DNA of 64,000 nucleotides, taken from CAVVXN01 sp963772585. Lineage in GTDB: Bacteria; Planctomycetota; PLA2; JAEUHO01. Under the pieces are notes generated by a model, which was not told the origin of the DNA, did no database searches, and worked only from the letters and a program-made list of their open reading frames with translations. The translations under genes and the position numbers were made by a program. This document shows, in pieces, positions 1-6,902 of the stretch. Numbering within the stretch: the first letter of the stretch is position 1; each line of letters starts with the position of its first letter. The DNA is taken from positions 1 to 64,000 of the forward strand of contig CAVYXV010000008.1 in NCBI GenBank assembly GCA_963772585.1, written 5' to 3'.

Positions 1-10
1 GTTCAGCCCC
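1..10 (+). repeat. Junction repeat GTTCAGCCCC, copy 1
   Basis: The 10-mer GTTCAGCCCC lies in frame at the start of the visible toxin tip, encoding Ser-Ala-Pro. The same sequence occurs at 1091-1100 (9 of 10 bases plus a leading C) and inverted at 3438-3448. It may be a recombination junction between toxin core and tip, or a relic of an IS66 terminal repeat. Confidence 0.5.
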
Positions 11-305
11 CCGCGGTCTCATCAAGGGGGTCGATGATGTCCTCGACAATCCGAAGCTACTTGAGGGAGGATTGACACCTGACGAGTTTCTCAACAGGCT
101 TGGCGGTCGTGCCCCGGCCGGATGGAAGATCGAGCGCCTTGGGAAAGGCAGCCACGCAGGTGAGGGCTGGGTACTTCGGGAGTACACGCCTCGTGGATCT
201 CCCACTGGGAGACAGATTCGCTGGCACCCCGGTGGTGGTCACCCTGGCGCGGATCCGTACTGGAAGGTCGTGAATAACACGACCAAGTCTGGAGAAATCC
301 GATGA
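3..305 (+). CDS. C-terminal toxin tip of a polymorphic (RHS-type) toxin, 5' end outside window
   Basis: The frame is already open at base 3 and stops at 305, so this is the 3' end of a longer gene that begins left of the window. The translated end has the look of a polymorphic-toxin tip: a short linker (GLIKGVDDVLDNPKLLEGG), then a compact domain with conserved-looking GKGSHAGEGWVLREY and RWHPGGGHPGADPYWKV segments. I do not recognise a named toxin family or catalytic residues with certainty; glycine/histidine clusters could form an active site. A small gene starts inside the stop codon (ATGA overlap), the usual layout of a toxin with its cognate immunity gene. GC content is clearly lower than in the rest of the window, consistent with horizontal acquisition. 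Confidence 0.6.
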   Translation, partial: SAPRGLIKGVDDVLDNPKLLEGGLTPDEFLNRLGGRAPAGWKIERLGKGSHAGEGWVLREYTPRGSPTGRQIRWHPGGGHPGADPYWKVVNNTTKSGEIR

Positions 306-622
306 CTCCCCGCGAGTGGCTCGTGTCAGCACTGGAACGTTTGGCAATGCCTGCAGAAGCGCAAGTGCGGTACCTTACCGCCAAGGGCGTCGCGCCGACG
401 GCTGATGAACTGGCCCTGGAGTTTGAGGACGCACTCGCGGGTGCGGCCATCTCCGACCCCGAAAGGAGCGAGCTCGGTCAACTCGACCGCTACCTGTCCA
501 GCATTAGTGGCCGCCAATTCGCATCACTGTGGACAAGTCAAGCGCTCGGAGCGAGTCCGGAATGGGCCGAGATACGTCGACTGGCTTTGCGGGCCCTCAG
601 GGCCATGGGCGAGCGCACTTGA
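302..622 (+). CDS. Probable immunity protein of the preceding toxin
   Basis: This small gene of 106 codons starts at an ATG that overlaps the TGA of the toxin tip, so the two are translationally coupled. The product has no signal peptide or membrane segment, is acidic (for example ELALEFEDALAGAA) and looks helical. Those are typical traits of a cytoplasmic immunity protein that binds its toxin. The assignment rests on position and size; I do not recognise the family. Base composition matches the toxin and not the chromosomal genes further right, so the pair was probably acquired together. Confidence 0.5.
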   Translation: MTPREWLVSALERLAMPAEAQVRYLTAKGVAPTADELALEFEDALAGAAISDPERSELGQLDRYLSSISGRQFASLWTSQALGASPEWAEIRRLALRALRAMGERT

Positions 623-687
623 GGGCGGCATTTGAAAGCCTGGGATGCATCGTAGGCAGGGGCTCTGCGAGGATCGGTACGCGTTAA

Positions 688-1089
688 GGGGGGTATGGCG
701 GGACAGTCGTCGAGCATGCGGGCTACACATACACGAAAGACGCCTCGGGACGTGTGGTCAAGGCACAGGGGCGTCTACGCGTGGATGAGGGCGCGCGGCG
801 CTCAGCAACAGTGTCCAGGGCCGTACGGGAACGCGGGGCGGCTGGTGATGACGCGGGTCATGGGATCGCGAAGCGCTTTGGCGCGGACTTCAACCTGGAC
901 ACTGCTGTCCCGCAGAATGCCAATCTGAATCGTGGCGCCTATCGGGCCATGGAGAACCGCCTTGCCAACCATGTCAAGGCCGGTCGCACGGTGGACATCG
1001 AAGTAGAGATCAGCTATAGGGGCCTGAGCACACGGCCAACCTTGGCGAAGGTCCACAGCGCGGCGCCGTACTCGCGCAGATCCTTGTAA
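688..1089 (+). pseudogene. Orphan DNA/RNA non-specific endonuclease toxin tip, truncated
   Basis: An open frame follows a stop at 685-687 and has no convincing start codon (first GTG at 754). The product resembles the nuclease tips found at the end of RHS and other polymorphic toxins: GYTYTKDASGRVVKAQG, then GDDAGHGIAKRFGAD with the GH catalytic-type motif, then PQNANLNRGAYRAMEN and VDIEVEISYRGLSTRPT. After STRPT the reading frame leaves the family and runs into 50 bp that are an inverted piece of an IS66 transposase gene (1036-1085), ending at 1089. It is most likely a displaced, promoterless tip cassette whose last strand was replaced. It could only act if recombined onto an intact toxin core. 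Confidence 0.6.
1036..1085 (-). mobile_element. Inverted 50-bp remnant of an IS66-family transposase gene
   Basis: Read on the minus strand this stretch encodes KDLREYGAALWTFAKVG. It matches the segment at 2351-2400 of the neighbouring transposase gene (KDLREYGAALWAFARVE) at 44 of 50 nucleotides, in opposite orientation. The mismatches mean it comes from a related element and is not a fresh copy. It abuts the left end of the IS66 element at 1086 and truncates the endonuclease tip. Confidence 0.75.
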
Positions 1090-1100
1090 CCGTTCAGCCC
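1086..1100 (+). repeat. Likely IS66 left terminal repeat
   Basis: GTAACCGTTCAGCCC begins with GTA as IS66-family ends commonly do, and lies 50 bp before the transposase start, exactly where the inverted remnant ends. An inverted match of 13 of 15 bases is found at 3439-3453. No exact 8-bp target duplication is visible outside the two repeats. Confidence 0.5.
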
Positions 1101-1135
1101 TAATTGCGGCCGAACTATCAACCGATTGACGGGGT

Positions 1136-2656
1136 GTGGCCAAGCGCAAGTCCTCCCTCGACAAGCGGTGCGAGCAGCTCGAGGCGCGGCTGCGCAGAAC
1201 GGAGCGGACACTCGAAGCCTCCGAGCAACGCAGGTGCCATCTCGATGCCAACCGCGCCAATCTCACTCGCGAGATCAAGCGGCTGCGCGAGCACAATGCG
1301 ATCCTCCAAGAGAAGGTGCGCGAACTCACGGCGCGATTGAGTGCCGACTCGACGAACTCCTCGCAGCCGCCGTCGTCGGACAAGCCGTGGAAGGAGCGGC
1401 GGAGCAGGAAGCCCACGGGGCGCAATCCGGGAGGGCAGCCCGGGCACAAGGGCACGACGCGCAAGCCCTTCCCGCCCGAAGACATCGACCGCGAGATCCC
1501 GGTCTTGCCCGAGCGCTGCGGGAGCTGCCATCGTCGCCTCCGACCCCAGGATGCCATGGGCGAGGCACGGCGTCACCAGATCGTCGAGCTCCCGCCGGTC
1601 GTCGCGAAGGTCACCGAGTACCAGCTTCACGAGTCCTGCTGCCCCGGCTGCGGCGCGGTCACGACGGCGGAACTGCCCGAGGGCGTCCCCGCCGGCTGCG
1701 TCGGGCCGCGGTTCCAGGCCATCCTCGCGCTGCTGACGGGCCGCTGCCGGATCAGCCGCCGCGAGGCCCGCGAGGTGGCGATCGCGCTCTTCGGCGAGAA
1801 GGCCAAGGTGTCGGTCGGCACCGTCGCCGCCATGGAGCGCCGCACGTCCAAGGCGCTCAAGCCCGCCTACGACGAGGCACTCGACGCCGTGCAGAACGCC
1901 GAGTTCGTCCACTGCGACGAGACCTCCTGGCGGCAAACGAACAAGCTCGCGTGGCTGTGGGCCGCCGTCACCCCGATGCTCAAGGTCTTCCGTGTCGATC
2001 GTCGGCGCAACCGCGAGGCATTCCGCAAGCTGCTCTTCACCTTCGCCGGCATCCTCATCACGGATCGCTTCTCGGTGTACCGGATTCACGGCGCCCTGAT
2101 GCGGCAGCTCTGCTGGGCGCACCTGAAGCGCAACTTCCTGGCGATCGCGGAGCGCGGAGGCAGGGCCCGAAGTCTCGGCACCTCCGGACTGAAGATCGTG
2201 AAGGATCTCTTCGAGGAGTGGTACCGCTTCCGACGAGGGGAGATCACGCGGCACGGCCTGCGATGCAGGATCGCGCCGCTTCGCAAGCGACTGGACCGTC
2301 TGCTCACGCGGCACATCAACAGCCCGGTCCCCAAGGCGCGCAAGATCGCGAAGGATCTGCGCGAGTACGGTGCGGCGCTGTGGGCCTTCGCCAGGGTCGA
2401 GGGCGTCGAGCCCACGAACAACGCGGCGGAGAGATCGCTGAGGAAAGCAGTCCTCTGGAGGAAGGGCTCGTACGGCTCGGCGAGCAAGGCCGGCTCCCGC
2501 TTTGCCGAGCGCATGCTCACCGTGAGCGAGAGCCTGCGCGCCCAGGACCGGTCGATCCTCGATTTCCTGGAGGCGTCGATTCGGGCGCGACTCACCCGGG
2601 AGTCCGGTCCCTCGCTCCTGCCTGTGGGCCACGTCACCACGCGGCTCAGCGCGTAG
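1136..2656 (+). CDS. IS66-family transposase (single-ORF type)
   Basis: The 506-residue product has the full IS66 TnpC layout. An N-terminal coiled coil lies at about 10-70, followed by the SSQPPSSDKP linker and GGQPGHKG motif at 75-105. Paired cysteines at about 128/131 and 169/172 form a zinc-binding domain. The DDE core follows: D261 in HCDETSW, D310 in LITDRFSVY and E432 in NNAAERSLR. The GTG start was chosen because it keeps the coiled coil complete. tnpA and tnpB are absent, as in the single-ORF subgroup. The reading frame is intact, so the element may be active. No right terminal repeat is visible just after the stop; the nearest candidate lies 780 bp further on, beyond an inverted toxin/immunity pair. 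Confidence 0.92.
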   Translation: MAKRKSSLDKRCEQLEARLRRTERTLEASEQRRCHLDANRANLTREIKRLREHNAILQEKVRELTARLSADSTNSSQPPSSDKPWKERRSRKPTGRNPGGQPGHKGTTRKPFPPEDIDREIPVLPERCGSCHRRLRPQDAMGEARRHQIVELPPVVAKVTEYQLHESCCPGCGAVTTAELPEGVPAGCVGPRFQAILALLTGRCRISRREAREVAIALFGEKAKVSVGTVAAMERRTSKALKPAYDEALDAVQNAEFVHCDETSWRQTNKLAWLWAAVTPMLKVFRVDRRRNREAFRKLLFTFAGILITDRFSVYRIHGALMRQLCWAHLKRNFLAIAERGGRARSLGTSGLKIVKDLFEEWYRFRRGEITRHGLRCRIAPLRKRLDRLLTRHINSPVPKARKIAKDLREYGAALWAFARVEGVEPTNNAAERSLRKAVLWRKGSYGSASKAGSRFAERMLTVSESLRAQDRSILDFLEASIRARLTRESGPSLLPVGHVTTRLSA

Positions 2657-2690
2657 GGGGCTTCCGCAGGCGAAGCGCGACCCACCGCTC

Positions 2691-3011
2691 TCAGGCGCGC
2701 CCTGTGCGCAGGTGCGTGACCTGAGGTAGGCGACTGAGAAGCCCGCGCACGGTTGCTGCCCTCTGCGTTTCATTCACATACAGCAAGAACCTCGCGGTCT
2801 TGTAGTTCGGTTCCATCCACTCGTCCTCAAGGGAGTCGTAATTCTGCTGGAGTACGACGTGCTCGCCGCCAGACGCTCCTGCACGGTAGTAGTCCCCGCA
2901 CCATGAACTCTCGTGACGACTCATGGAAATCCCGAGCCCCCCCTCTACAATGGCCCTTGCATCCTCGAGTGTCGGGGCCGTAACGCCAAAGAGTTCGTAG
3001 CGGGAGATCAT
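2691..3011 (-). CDS. Probable immunity protein of the inverted toxin tip
   Basis: This gene of 106 codons starts at an ATG overlapping the stop of the toxin tip upstream on the minus strand (ATGA), the same coupling as in the 3-622 pair. The product is soluble, acidic in its middle (NYDSLEDEWMEPNY) and lacks a signal peptide. Segments such as SRHESSWCGDYYRAG recall small immunity-like proteins found beside RHS toxins, but I cannot name the family. It converges on the transposase gene with 34 bp between their stop codons. Confidence 0.5.
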   Translation of the reverse strand: MISRYELFGVTAPTLEDARAIVEGGLGISMSRHESSWCGDYYRAGASGGEHVVLQQNYDSLEDEWMEPNYKTARFLLYVNETQRAATVRGLLSRLPQVTHLRTGRA

Positions 3012-3478
3012 CGGACTCCAATGCTGGGGGATCGTGCTGCGGCTTCGGCCGCATCACGATAGACCATGAAGTTTACAGGACGCCCCGCCATCTGCTCCAG
3101 TGATCGCTGCAGATCACCCAGGCCAAGCGCCTTGACTTCGACGGCAGACAGGGGCCCAGTTCGCGTGGCGCCCGACCGTAGGCCAACACCAAGCGAGGCA
3201 GCGCGGTCAAACATAGACTCGCTCGCAAGAGCAATGTCGAAATCGCTGACTCGTCCTACGTCGAATGGTGCGTGGGGAGGCCGGAACCCTTTTCCTGTTA
3301 CAGAACTGCCTTGGAAGAGCGCATGCGCGTCTGAATAGCCTGCGTCGCCGAGGCCACGATTAAGTCTCTCGCCAAACGCACTGAATTCACCAGAATTCGC
3401 AAAGCCACGAGGAATCTTGGTCTCTGTGACGCTCGAAGGGGCTGAACGCGTACGGCGATCTTCACCCTCCGCGAGTGG
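3008..3478 (-). pseudogene. Orphan toxin tip resembling a nucleotidyltransferase fold, no start codon
   Basis: The minus-strand frame is open from 3478 to the stop at 3008, about 156 codons, but has no usable start before an internal ATG at 3214. Starting there would lose the core motif. Reading from the top, the product contains GSSVTGKGF, then VSDFDIALASE, then RTGPLSAVEVKALGLGDL and GRPVNFMVY. The GS...DxD pattern is the signature of nucleotidyltransferase-fold proteins. The domain begins right after an in-frame copy of the junction repeat (encoding RSAP), as does the tip at base 3. I read it as a promoterless alternative tip cassette with its own immunity gene downstream. The enzymatic assignment is inference from motifs. 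Confidence 0.55.
3438..3448 (-). repeat. Junction repeat CGTTCAGCCCC, inverted copy; possible IS66 right end
   Basis: On the minus strand this reads CGTTCAGCCCC, identical to 1-10 over the shared ten bases and in the same reading frame relative to its toxin tip. Extended to 3439-3453 it matches the IS66 left end at 13 of 15 bases. Confidence 0.5.
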
Positions 3479-3491
3479 TCAGGGGGGCCCA

Positions 3492-4148
3492 CTACGATGG
3501 TCCTTCAGGCCATCCCTCCGCGCCCACCAGGGGGACGAAGCGGACCCCGCCGAGGTGCTCGCTCTCGAATCCCGTGTCGCGGCGCGTCAGTCGCACGATC
3601 TGCTGGGACGACCCGCCGTCGCCGATGGGGACGACCAACCGCCCGCCGACGGCCAATTGCTCCAGGAGCGGCCGCGGCGCGCGTGGCGCCGCGGCGGAGA
3701 CGAGGATGCCGTCGAAGGGCGCCTCGTCCGGCCAGCCCAGCGTGCCGTCCCCGGCCCGGAGGGTGACGTTCGCGTAGCCGAGGCGGGCAAGGCGTTCGGC
3801 GGCTTCTTCGGCGAGCGGCTCGTGGCGTTCGATCGCGAAGACCTCCCGGACGAGCACCGCCAGGACCGCGGCCGCATAGCCGCTCCCCGCCCCGACCTCG
3901 AGCACCTTCGCGTCGTGGTCGGGCCTGAGCGCCTCGACCATCAGCGCCACCACGTAGGGTTGCGAGATCGTCTGCTCGCAAGCGATGGGTAGGGCCCGGT
4001 CCTCGTAGGCGAAGGGCCGGGAGACGTCGGGGACGAACGCCTCCCGCGGGACCGTACGCATGGCCTCGAGGACACGCGCATCGCGCACGCCACGTCGCTC
4101 CATCTGGACCTGGACCATCCCCGCCCGGGCGCGGTCGGCGTCGCTCAC
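3492..4148 (-). CDS. pcm: Protein-L-isoaspartate O-methyltransferase
   Basis: The 218-residue SAM-dependent methyltransferase repairs isoaspartyl residues in damaged proteins. Family features are clear: VPREAFVP near the N-terminus, the Thr-Ile-Ser-Gln segment (CEQTISQPYVVALM), the SAM-binding motif VLEVGAGSGYAAAVLA, and GDGTLGWPDEAPFDGILVSAAA. The GTG start at 4148 was chosen because it overlaps the stop of the upstream oxygenase gene (GTGA) and gives the usual family length. It is the last gene of a four-gene operon otherwise devoted to CoA-thioester chemistry, an unexpected place for a protein-repair gene. The enzyme presumably acts in the cytoplasm. Confidence 0.93.
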   Translation of the reverse strand: MSDADRARAGMVQVQMERRGVRDARVLEAMRTVPREAFVPDVSRPFAYEDRALPIACEQTISQPYVVALMVEALRPDHDAKVLEVGAGSGYAAAVLAVLVREVFAIERHEPLAEEAAERLARLGYANVTLRAGDGTLGWPDEAPFDGILVSAAAPRAPRPLLEQLAVGGRLVVPIGDGGSSQQIVRLTRRDTGFESEHLGGVRFVPLVGAEGWPEGPS

Positions 4149-6406
4149 GCATCCTCGTCGGTCTTGGGCACGGGCCTGGCCGGCAGGTACGGCGCCGGCC
4201 AGGCTTGCCCATCGTATTCGTAGGCGACCGACGCCCGCATCGTGAGGTGGGGATCCAGGAGGTGCGGGCGGGCGAGGGCGCAAAGATCCGCGCGCCCGGC
4301 GGCCAGGATCGTGTTCGCGTGGTCCCAGCCGAGAATGGCGCCGACGGCCATGACGGGGACGCCCGTCTCGTGCCGGATCCGGTCCGCGAACGGGACCTGG
4401 TACATCCGCCCGTAGACGGGCCGGGAGCGAGGCGTATTGCCGCCGCTGGAGACGTCCACGACGTCGCAGCCGTGGTCCGCGAGCGCCCTCGCGATTGCCG
4501 TCGCGTCGTCGGGGGTCTGGCCCTCGCCGTCCTCGAGCCAGTCGGTGGCCGAGATCCTCACGAAGACGGGGCGATCGTCGGGCCACGCCGCGCGTACGAC
4601 GTCGAGCACCTCCAGAGGGAAGCGCATTCGACCCTCGAGGGAGCCTCCGTACGCATCCTCCCGGCGGTTCGTGACGGGCGAGAGGAAGGCGGAGAGGAGG
4701 TAGCCGTGCGCCATGTGGATCTCGACGAGGTCGAACCCGGCGGCGAGGGCACGCCGGGTCGCCGCCTCGTAGGCGAGCAGGAGCCGGTCCATGTCGGTGC
4801 GTCCGAGGCCGCGGGGCGCGGGCCAGCCGTCATCGAAGGGCAGGGGGGAGGGGCCGATCGCCTCCCAGGCCTCGCCGGGCGGCAACGGTTTGCCTCCCTC
4901 CCAGGGGAGGCGGCACGACGCCTTGGGTCCGGCGTGCCCGAGCTGGAGGCCGATCTTCGCGGCGCCCACCCCGTGCGCGAAGTCCACGATGCGACGCCAG
5001 GGCGCGACGTGTTCGTCGGACCAGATGCCCGCGCAGCCCCGGGTGATGCGGCCTTCCAGGCTCACGTCGGTCATCTCGGCCACGACGAGGCCGGCGCCGC
5101 CGCGGGCGAAGCTCCCGAGGTGGGCCAGGTGCCAGTCGCTCGGCTTCCCGTCCACCGCGGAGTACTGGCACATCGGCGAGACCACGATCCGGTTGACGAC
5201 CTCCAAGCCGCGGATCCTCAGCGGGGCGAACATGGGCGGGGCGGGCGTCCCGTCCGATGCCGACGGCCCGCGGTTCTTCTCGGCGAACGCCCGCGTCACG
5301 CGCCGGACGAGCGCCGGATCGCGCTCCCGCAGGTTGTCGTAGGTGATCCGCTTCGACCGGGTGAGCAGGTTGAAGGTGAAGGTGAGCGGATCCTGGTCCA
5401 GGTAGCGCGCCGCGTTCTCGAACCACTCCTGGCTCGTGCGCGCCGCCTTCTGGAGCTTCAGGACGTCGATGCGGCGCTTCTTCCGGTAGAGGGCGAGCGC
5501 GCGGCCGACGTCGTCGCCGACCTGGTCGAAGGCGTCCGCGAGCGCGATCGCGTCCTCCATCGCGAGCTTGGTGCCCGATCCGATCGAGAAGTGGGCCGTG
5601 TGGGCCGCGTCGCCGACGAGGACGACGTTTTCGTGACACCAGGACTCGTTCGTGACCGTCGGGAAGGACCGCCAGATCGACTTGTTCGTGAGGAGGGGAT
5701 GGCCCTCCAGGTGGTCGGCGAAGAGGCCTTCCATGTAGCGGACGGTGTCCTCTTCCGTGGCGTCGTCGAGGCCGGCCCGGCGCCACGTGTCCTCGTGGCA
5801 CTCGACGATGAAGGTGCTCCGCTCGGGCTGGAAGGGGTAGGCGTGCACCACGAACAGCCCGTGCTCGTTCTCCCGGAACACGAAGGTGAAGGCTCCGAGC
5901 GGCTTGGTGGTACCGAGCCACGCGAAGCGGCAGCGACCCCACTCGAGACGGGGGCCGAACCGATCGCGGAAGGTCTCGCGCACCATGCTGTTCACCCCGT
6001 CGGCGCCGAGGACGAGGTCCGCGTCGCGGAGCGGAGCGACATCGGTCACCTCCGTCCCGAAGCACAGGTCCACGCCGAGGTCGCGGCAGCGGTCCTGGAG
6101 GATGTCCAGCATCTCGACGCGGGCCAGCCCGCAGAAGCCGTGTCCGGTGCTGGTGACCTTCTCGTCGCGGTACCACGTGTCGATGTCGTCCCAGCGGGCA
6201 AAGCGCGCGGCGATGGCCGCGTAGCTCTCGGGGTCGGCGTCGCGGATCCCGCCGAGGGTCTCCTCGGAGAAGACCACGCCCCATCCGAACGTGTCGTGGG
6301 CCCGGTTTCTCTCGTGGACCACGATCTCGTGGTCGGAACGGCGCTTCTTCATCAGGAGGGCGAAGTAGAGCGCGGCCGGGCCCCCCCCGACGGTCGCGAT
6401 GCGCAA
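4145..6406 (-). CDS. Bifunctional aromatic acyl-CoA monooxygenase / Old Yellow Enzyme reductase
   Basis: The 753-residue protein fuses two flavoenzymes. Residues 1 to about 385 are a class A FAD monooxygenase: VGGGPAALYFALL at the start, the second FAD motif LVGDAAHTAHFSIGSG. From about 400 to the end is an Old Yellow Enzyme barrel: NRIVVSPMCQYS, LQLGHAGPKA, the His pair in EIHMAHGYLLSAFLSP and YGGSLEGRMRF. This architecture is known from 2-aminobenzoyl-CoA monooxygenase/reductase and salicylyl-CoA 5-hydroxylase, so the likely substrate is an aromatic CoA thioester; which one cannot be told. The TTG start has a GGGAGG ribosome site at 6412-6417. The upstream thioesterase gene ends 18 bp before it and pcm overlaps its stop. 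Confidence 0.85.
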   Translation of the reverse strand: MRIATVGGGPAALYFALLMKKRRSDHEIVVHERNRAHDTFGWGVVFSEETLGGIRDADPESYAAIAARFARWDDIDTWYRDEKVTSTGHGFCGLARVEMLDILQDRCRDLGVDLCFGTEVTDVAPLRDADLVLGADGVNSMVRETFRDRFGPRLEWGRCRFAWLGTTKPLGAFTFVFRENEHGLFVVHAYPFQPERSTFIVECHEDTWRRAGLDDATEEDTVRYMEGLFADHLEGHPLLTNKSIWRSFPTVTNESWCHENVVLVGDAAHTAHFSIGSGTKLAMEDAIALADAFDQVGDDVGRALALYRKKRRIDVLKLQKAARTSQEWFENAARYLDQDPLTFTFNLLTRSKRITYDNLRERDPALVRRVTRAFAEKNRGPSASDGTPAPPMFAPLRIRGLEVVNRIVVSPMCQYSAVDGKPSDWHLAHLGSFARGGAGLVVAEMTDVSLEGRITRGCAGIWSDEHVAPWRRIVDFAHGVGAAKIGLQLGHAGPKASCRLPWEGGKPLPPGEAWEAIGPSPLPFDDGWPAPRGLGRTDMDRLLLAYEAATRRALAAGFDLVEIHMAHGYLLSAFLSPVTNRREDAYGGSLEGRMRFPLEVLDVVRAAWPDDRPVFVRISATDWLEDGEGQTPDDATAIARALADHGCDVVDVSSGGNTPRSRPVYGRMYQVPFADRIRHETGVPVMAVGAILGWDHANTILAAGRADLCALARPHLLDPHLTMRASVAYEYDGQAWPAPYLPARPVPKTDEDA

Positions 6407-6411
6407 GTGGA

Positions 6412-6417
6412 CCTCCC
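6412..6417 (-). promoter_or_regulatory. Ribosome binding site deciding a TTG start
   Basis: GGGAGG on the minus strand, five bases before the TTG at 6406, supports this rare start codon for the FAD/Old Yellow Enzyme fusion. Confidence 0.6.
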
Positions 6418-6424
6418 TTCCCGA

Positions 6425-6886
6425 CTACCAGCGGTGAAAGGCCGGGTGGCCGGGCTGTACCGCGACGAAGACTCCACGGCACGTGGCCGTCAGGTTGCCG
6501 CCGGAGGAGAGCGTCGCCTCGACGACGGCGCGGTCCTCGGTGGACTCGATGACCTTTGCCCGGAGATGGACGGGTTCGCTCGTAGGGGTCGGTCTCAGCA
6601 GGCGTACGTGGAACTCGGCCGTCACCGTGGAGGGGAGCTGCCCGTCTCCCCGTTGCTGCATCAGGTGCCAGGCCGCGGTCCAGTTGCTGTGACAGTCGAG
6701 CAGGGTCCCGCAGATGCCGCCGTTCAGCATGTCGTCCCACGCCTCGTGATGGCGTTCGGGCTGCCACGTGCAGATCAGCTCGTCGCCCTCCGGGAAGCTC
6801 CGGATCCGCAGGCCCTTCTCGTTGGCGGGGCCGCATCCGAAGCAGCGGTTCTGGGGAGCGTAGCGCTCCTGCAGGCTCTCGGGCAT
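6425..6886 (-). CDS. PaaI-like hotdog-fold thioesterase
   Basis: The 153-residue product carries the hotdog signature of the PaaI group: CFGCGPANEKGLRIRSF at the N-terminus, GGICGTLLDCHSNWTA with the catalytic Asp on the central helix, and a C-terminal strand region SSGGNLTATCRGVFVAV. Such enzymes hydrolyse acyl-CoA thioesters, often to rescue CoA from dead-end intermediates of aromatic degradation, which fits the oxygenase gene directly downstream. The ATG at 6886 is preferred over one ten codons upstream because a GGGAG element precedes it and the upstream choice would run into the preceding gene. The exact substrate is unknown. Confidence 0.85.
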   Translation of the reverse strand: MPESLQERYAPQNRCFGCGPANEKGLRIRSFPEGDELICTWQPERHHEAWDDMLNGGICGTLLDCHSNWTAAWHLMQQRGDGQLPSTVTAEFHVRLLRPTPTSEPVHLRAKVIESTEDRAVVEATLSSGGNLTATCRGVFVAVQPGHPAFHRW

Positions 6887-6902
6887 GGGGGGGCTCCCTG
6901 TC

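Noticed and set aside
2657..2690. IS66 right terminal repeat directly after the transposase stop
   Set aside because: Only GGGCT of the expected GGGCTGAACGGTTAC is present, and the convergent immunity gene ends at 2691.
1078..3461. 8-bp target-site duplication around the IS66 unit
   Set aside because: The flanks AGATCCTT (1078-1085) and GCGATCTT (3454-3461) are similar but not identical, so a duplication cannot be claimed.
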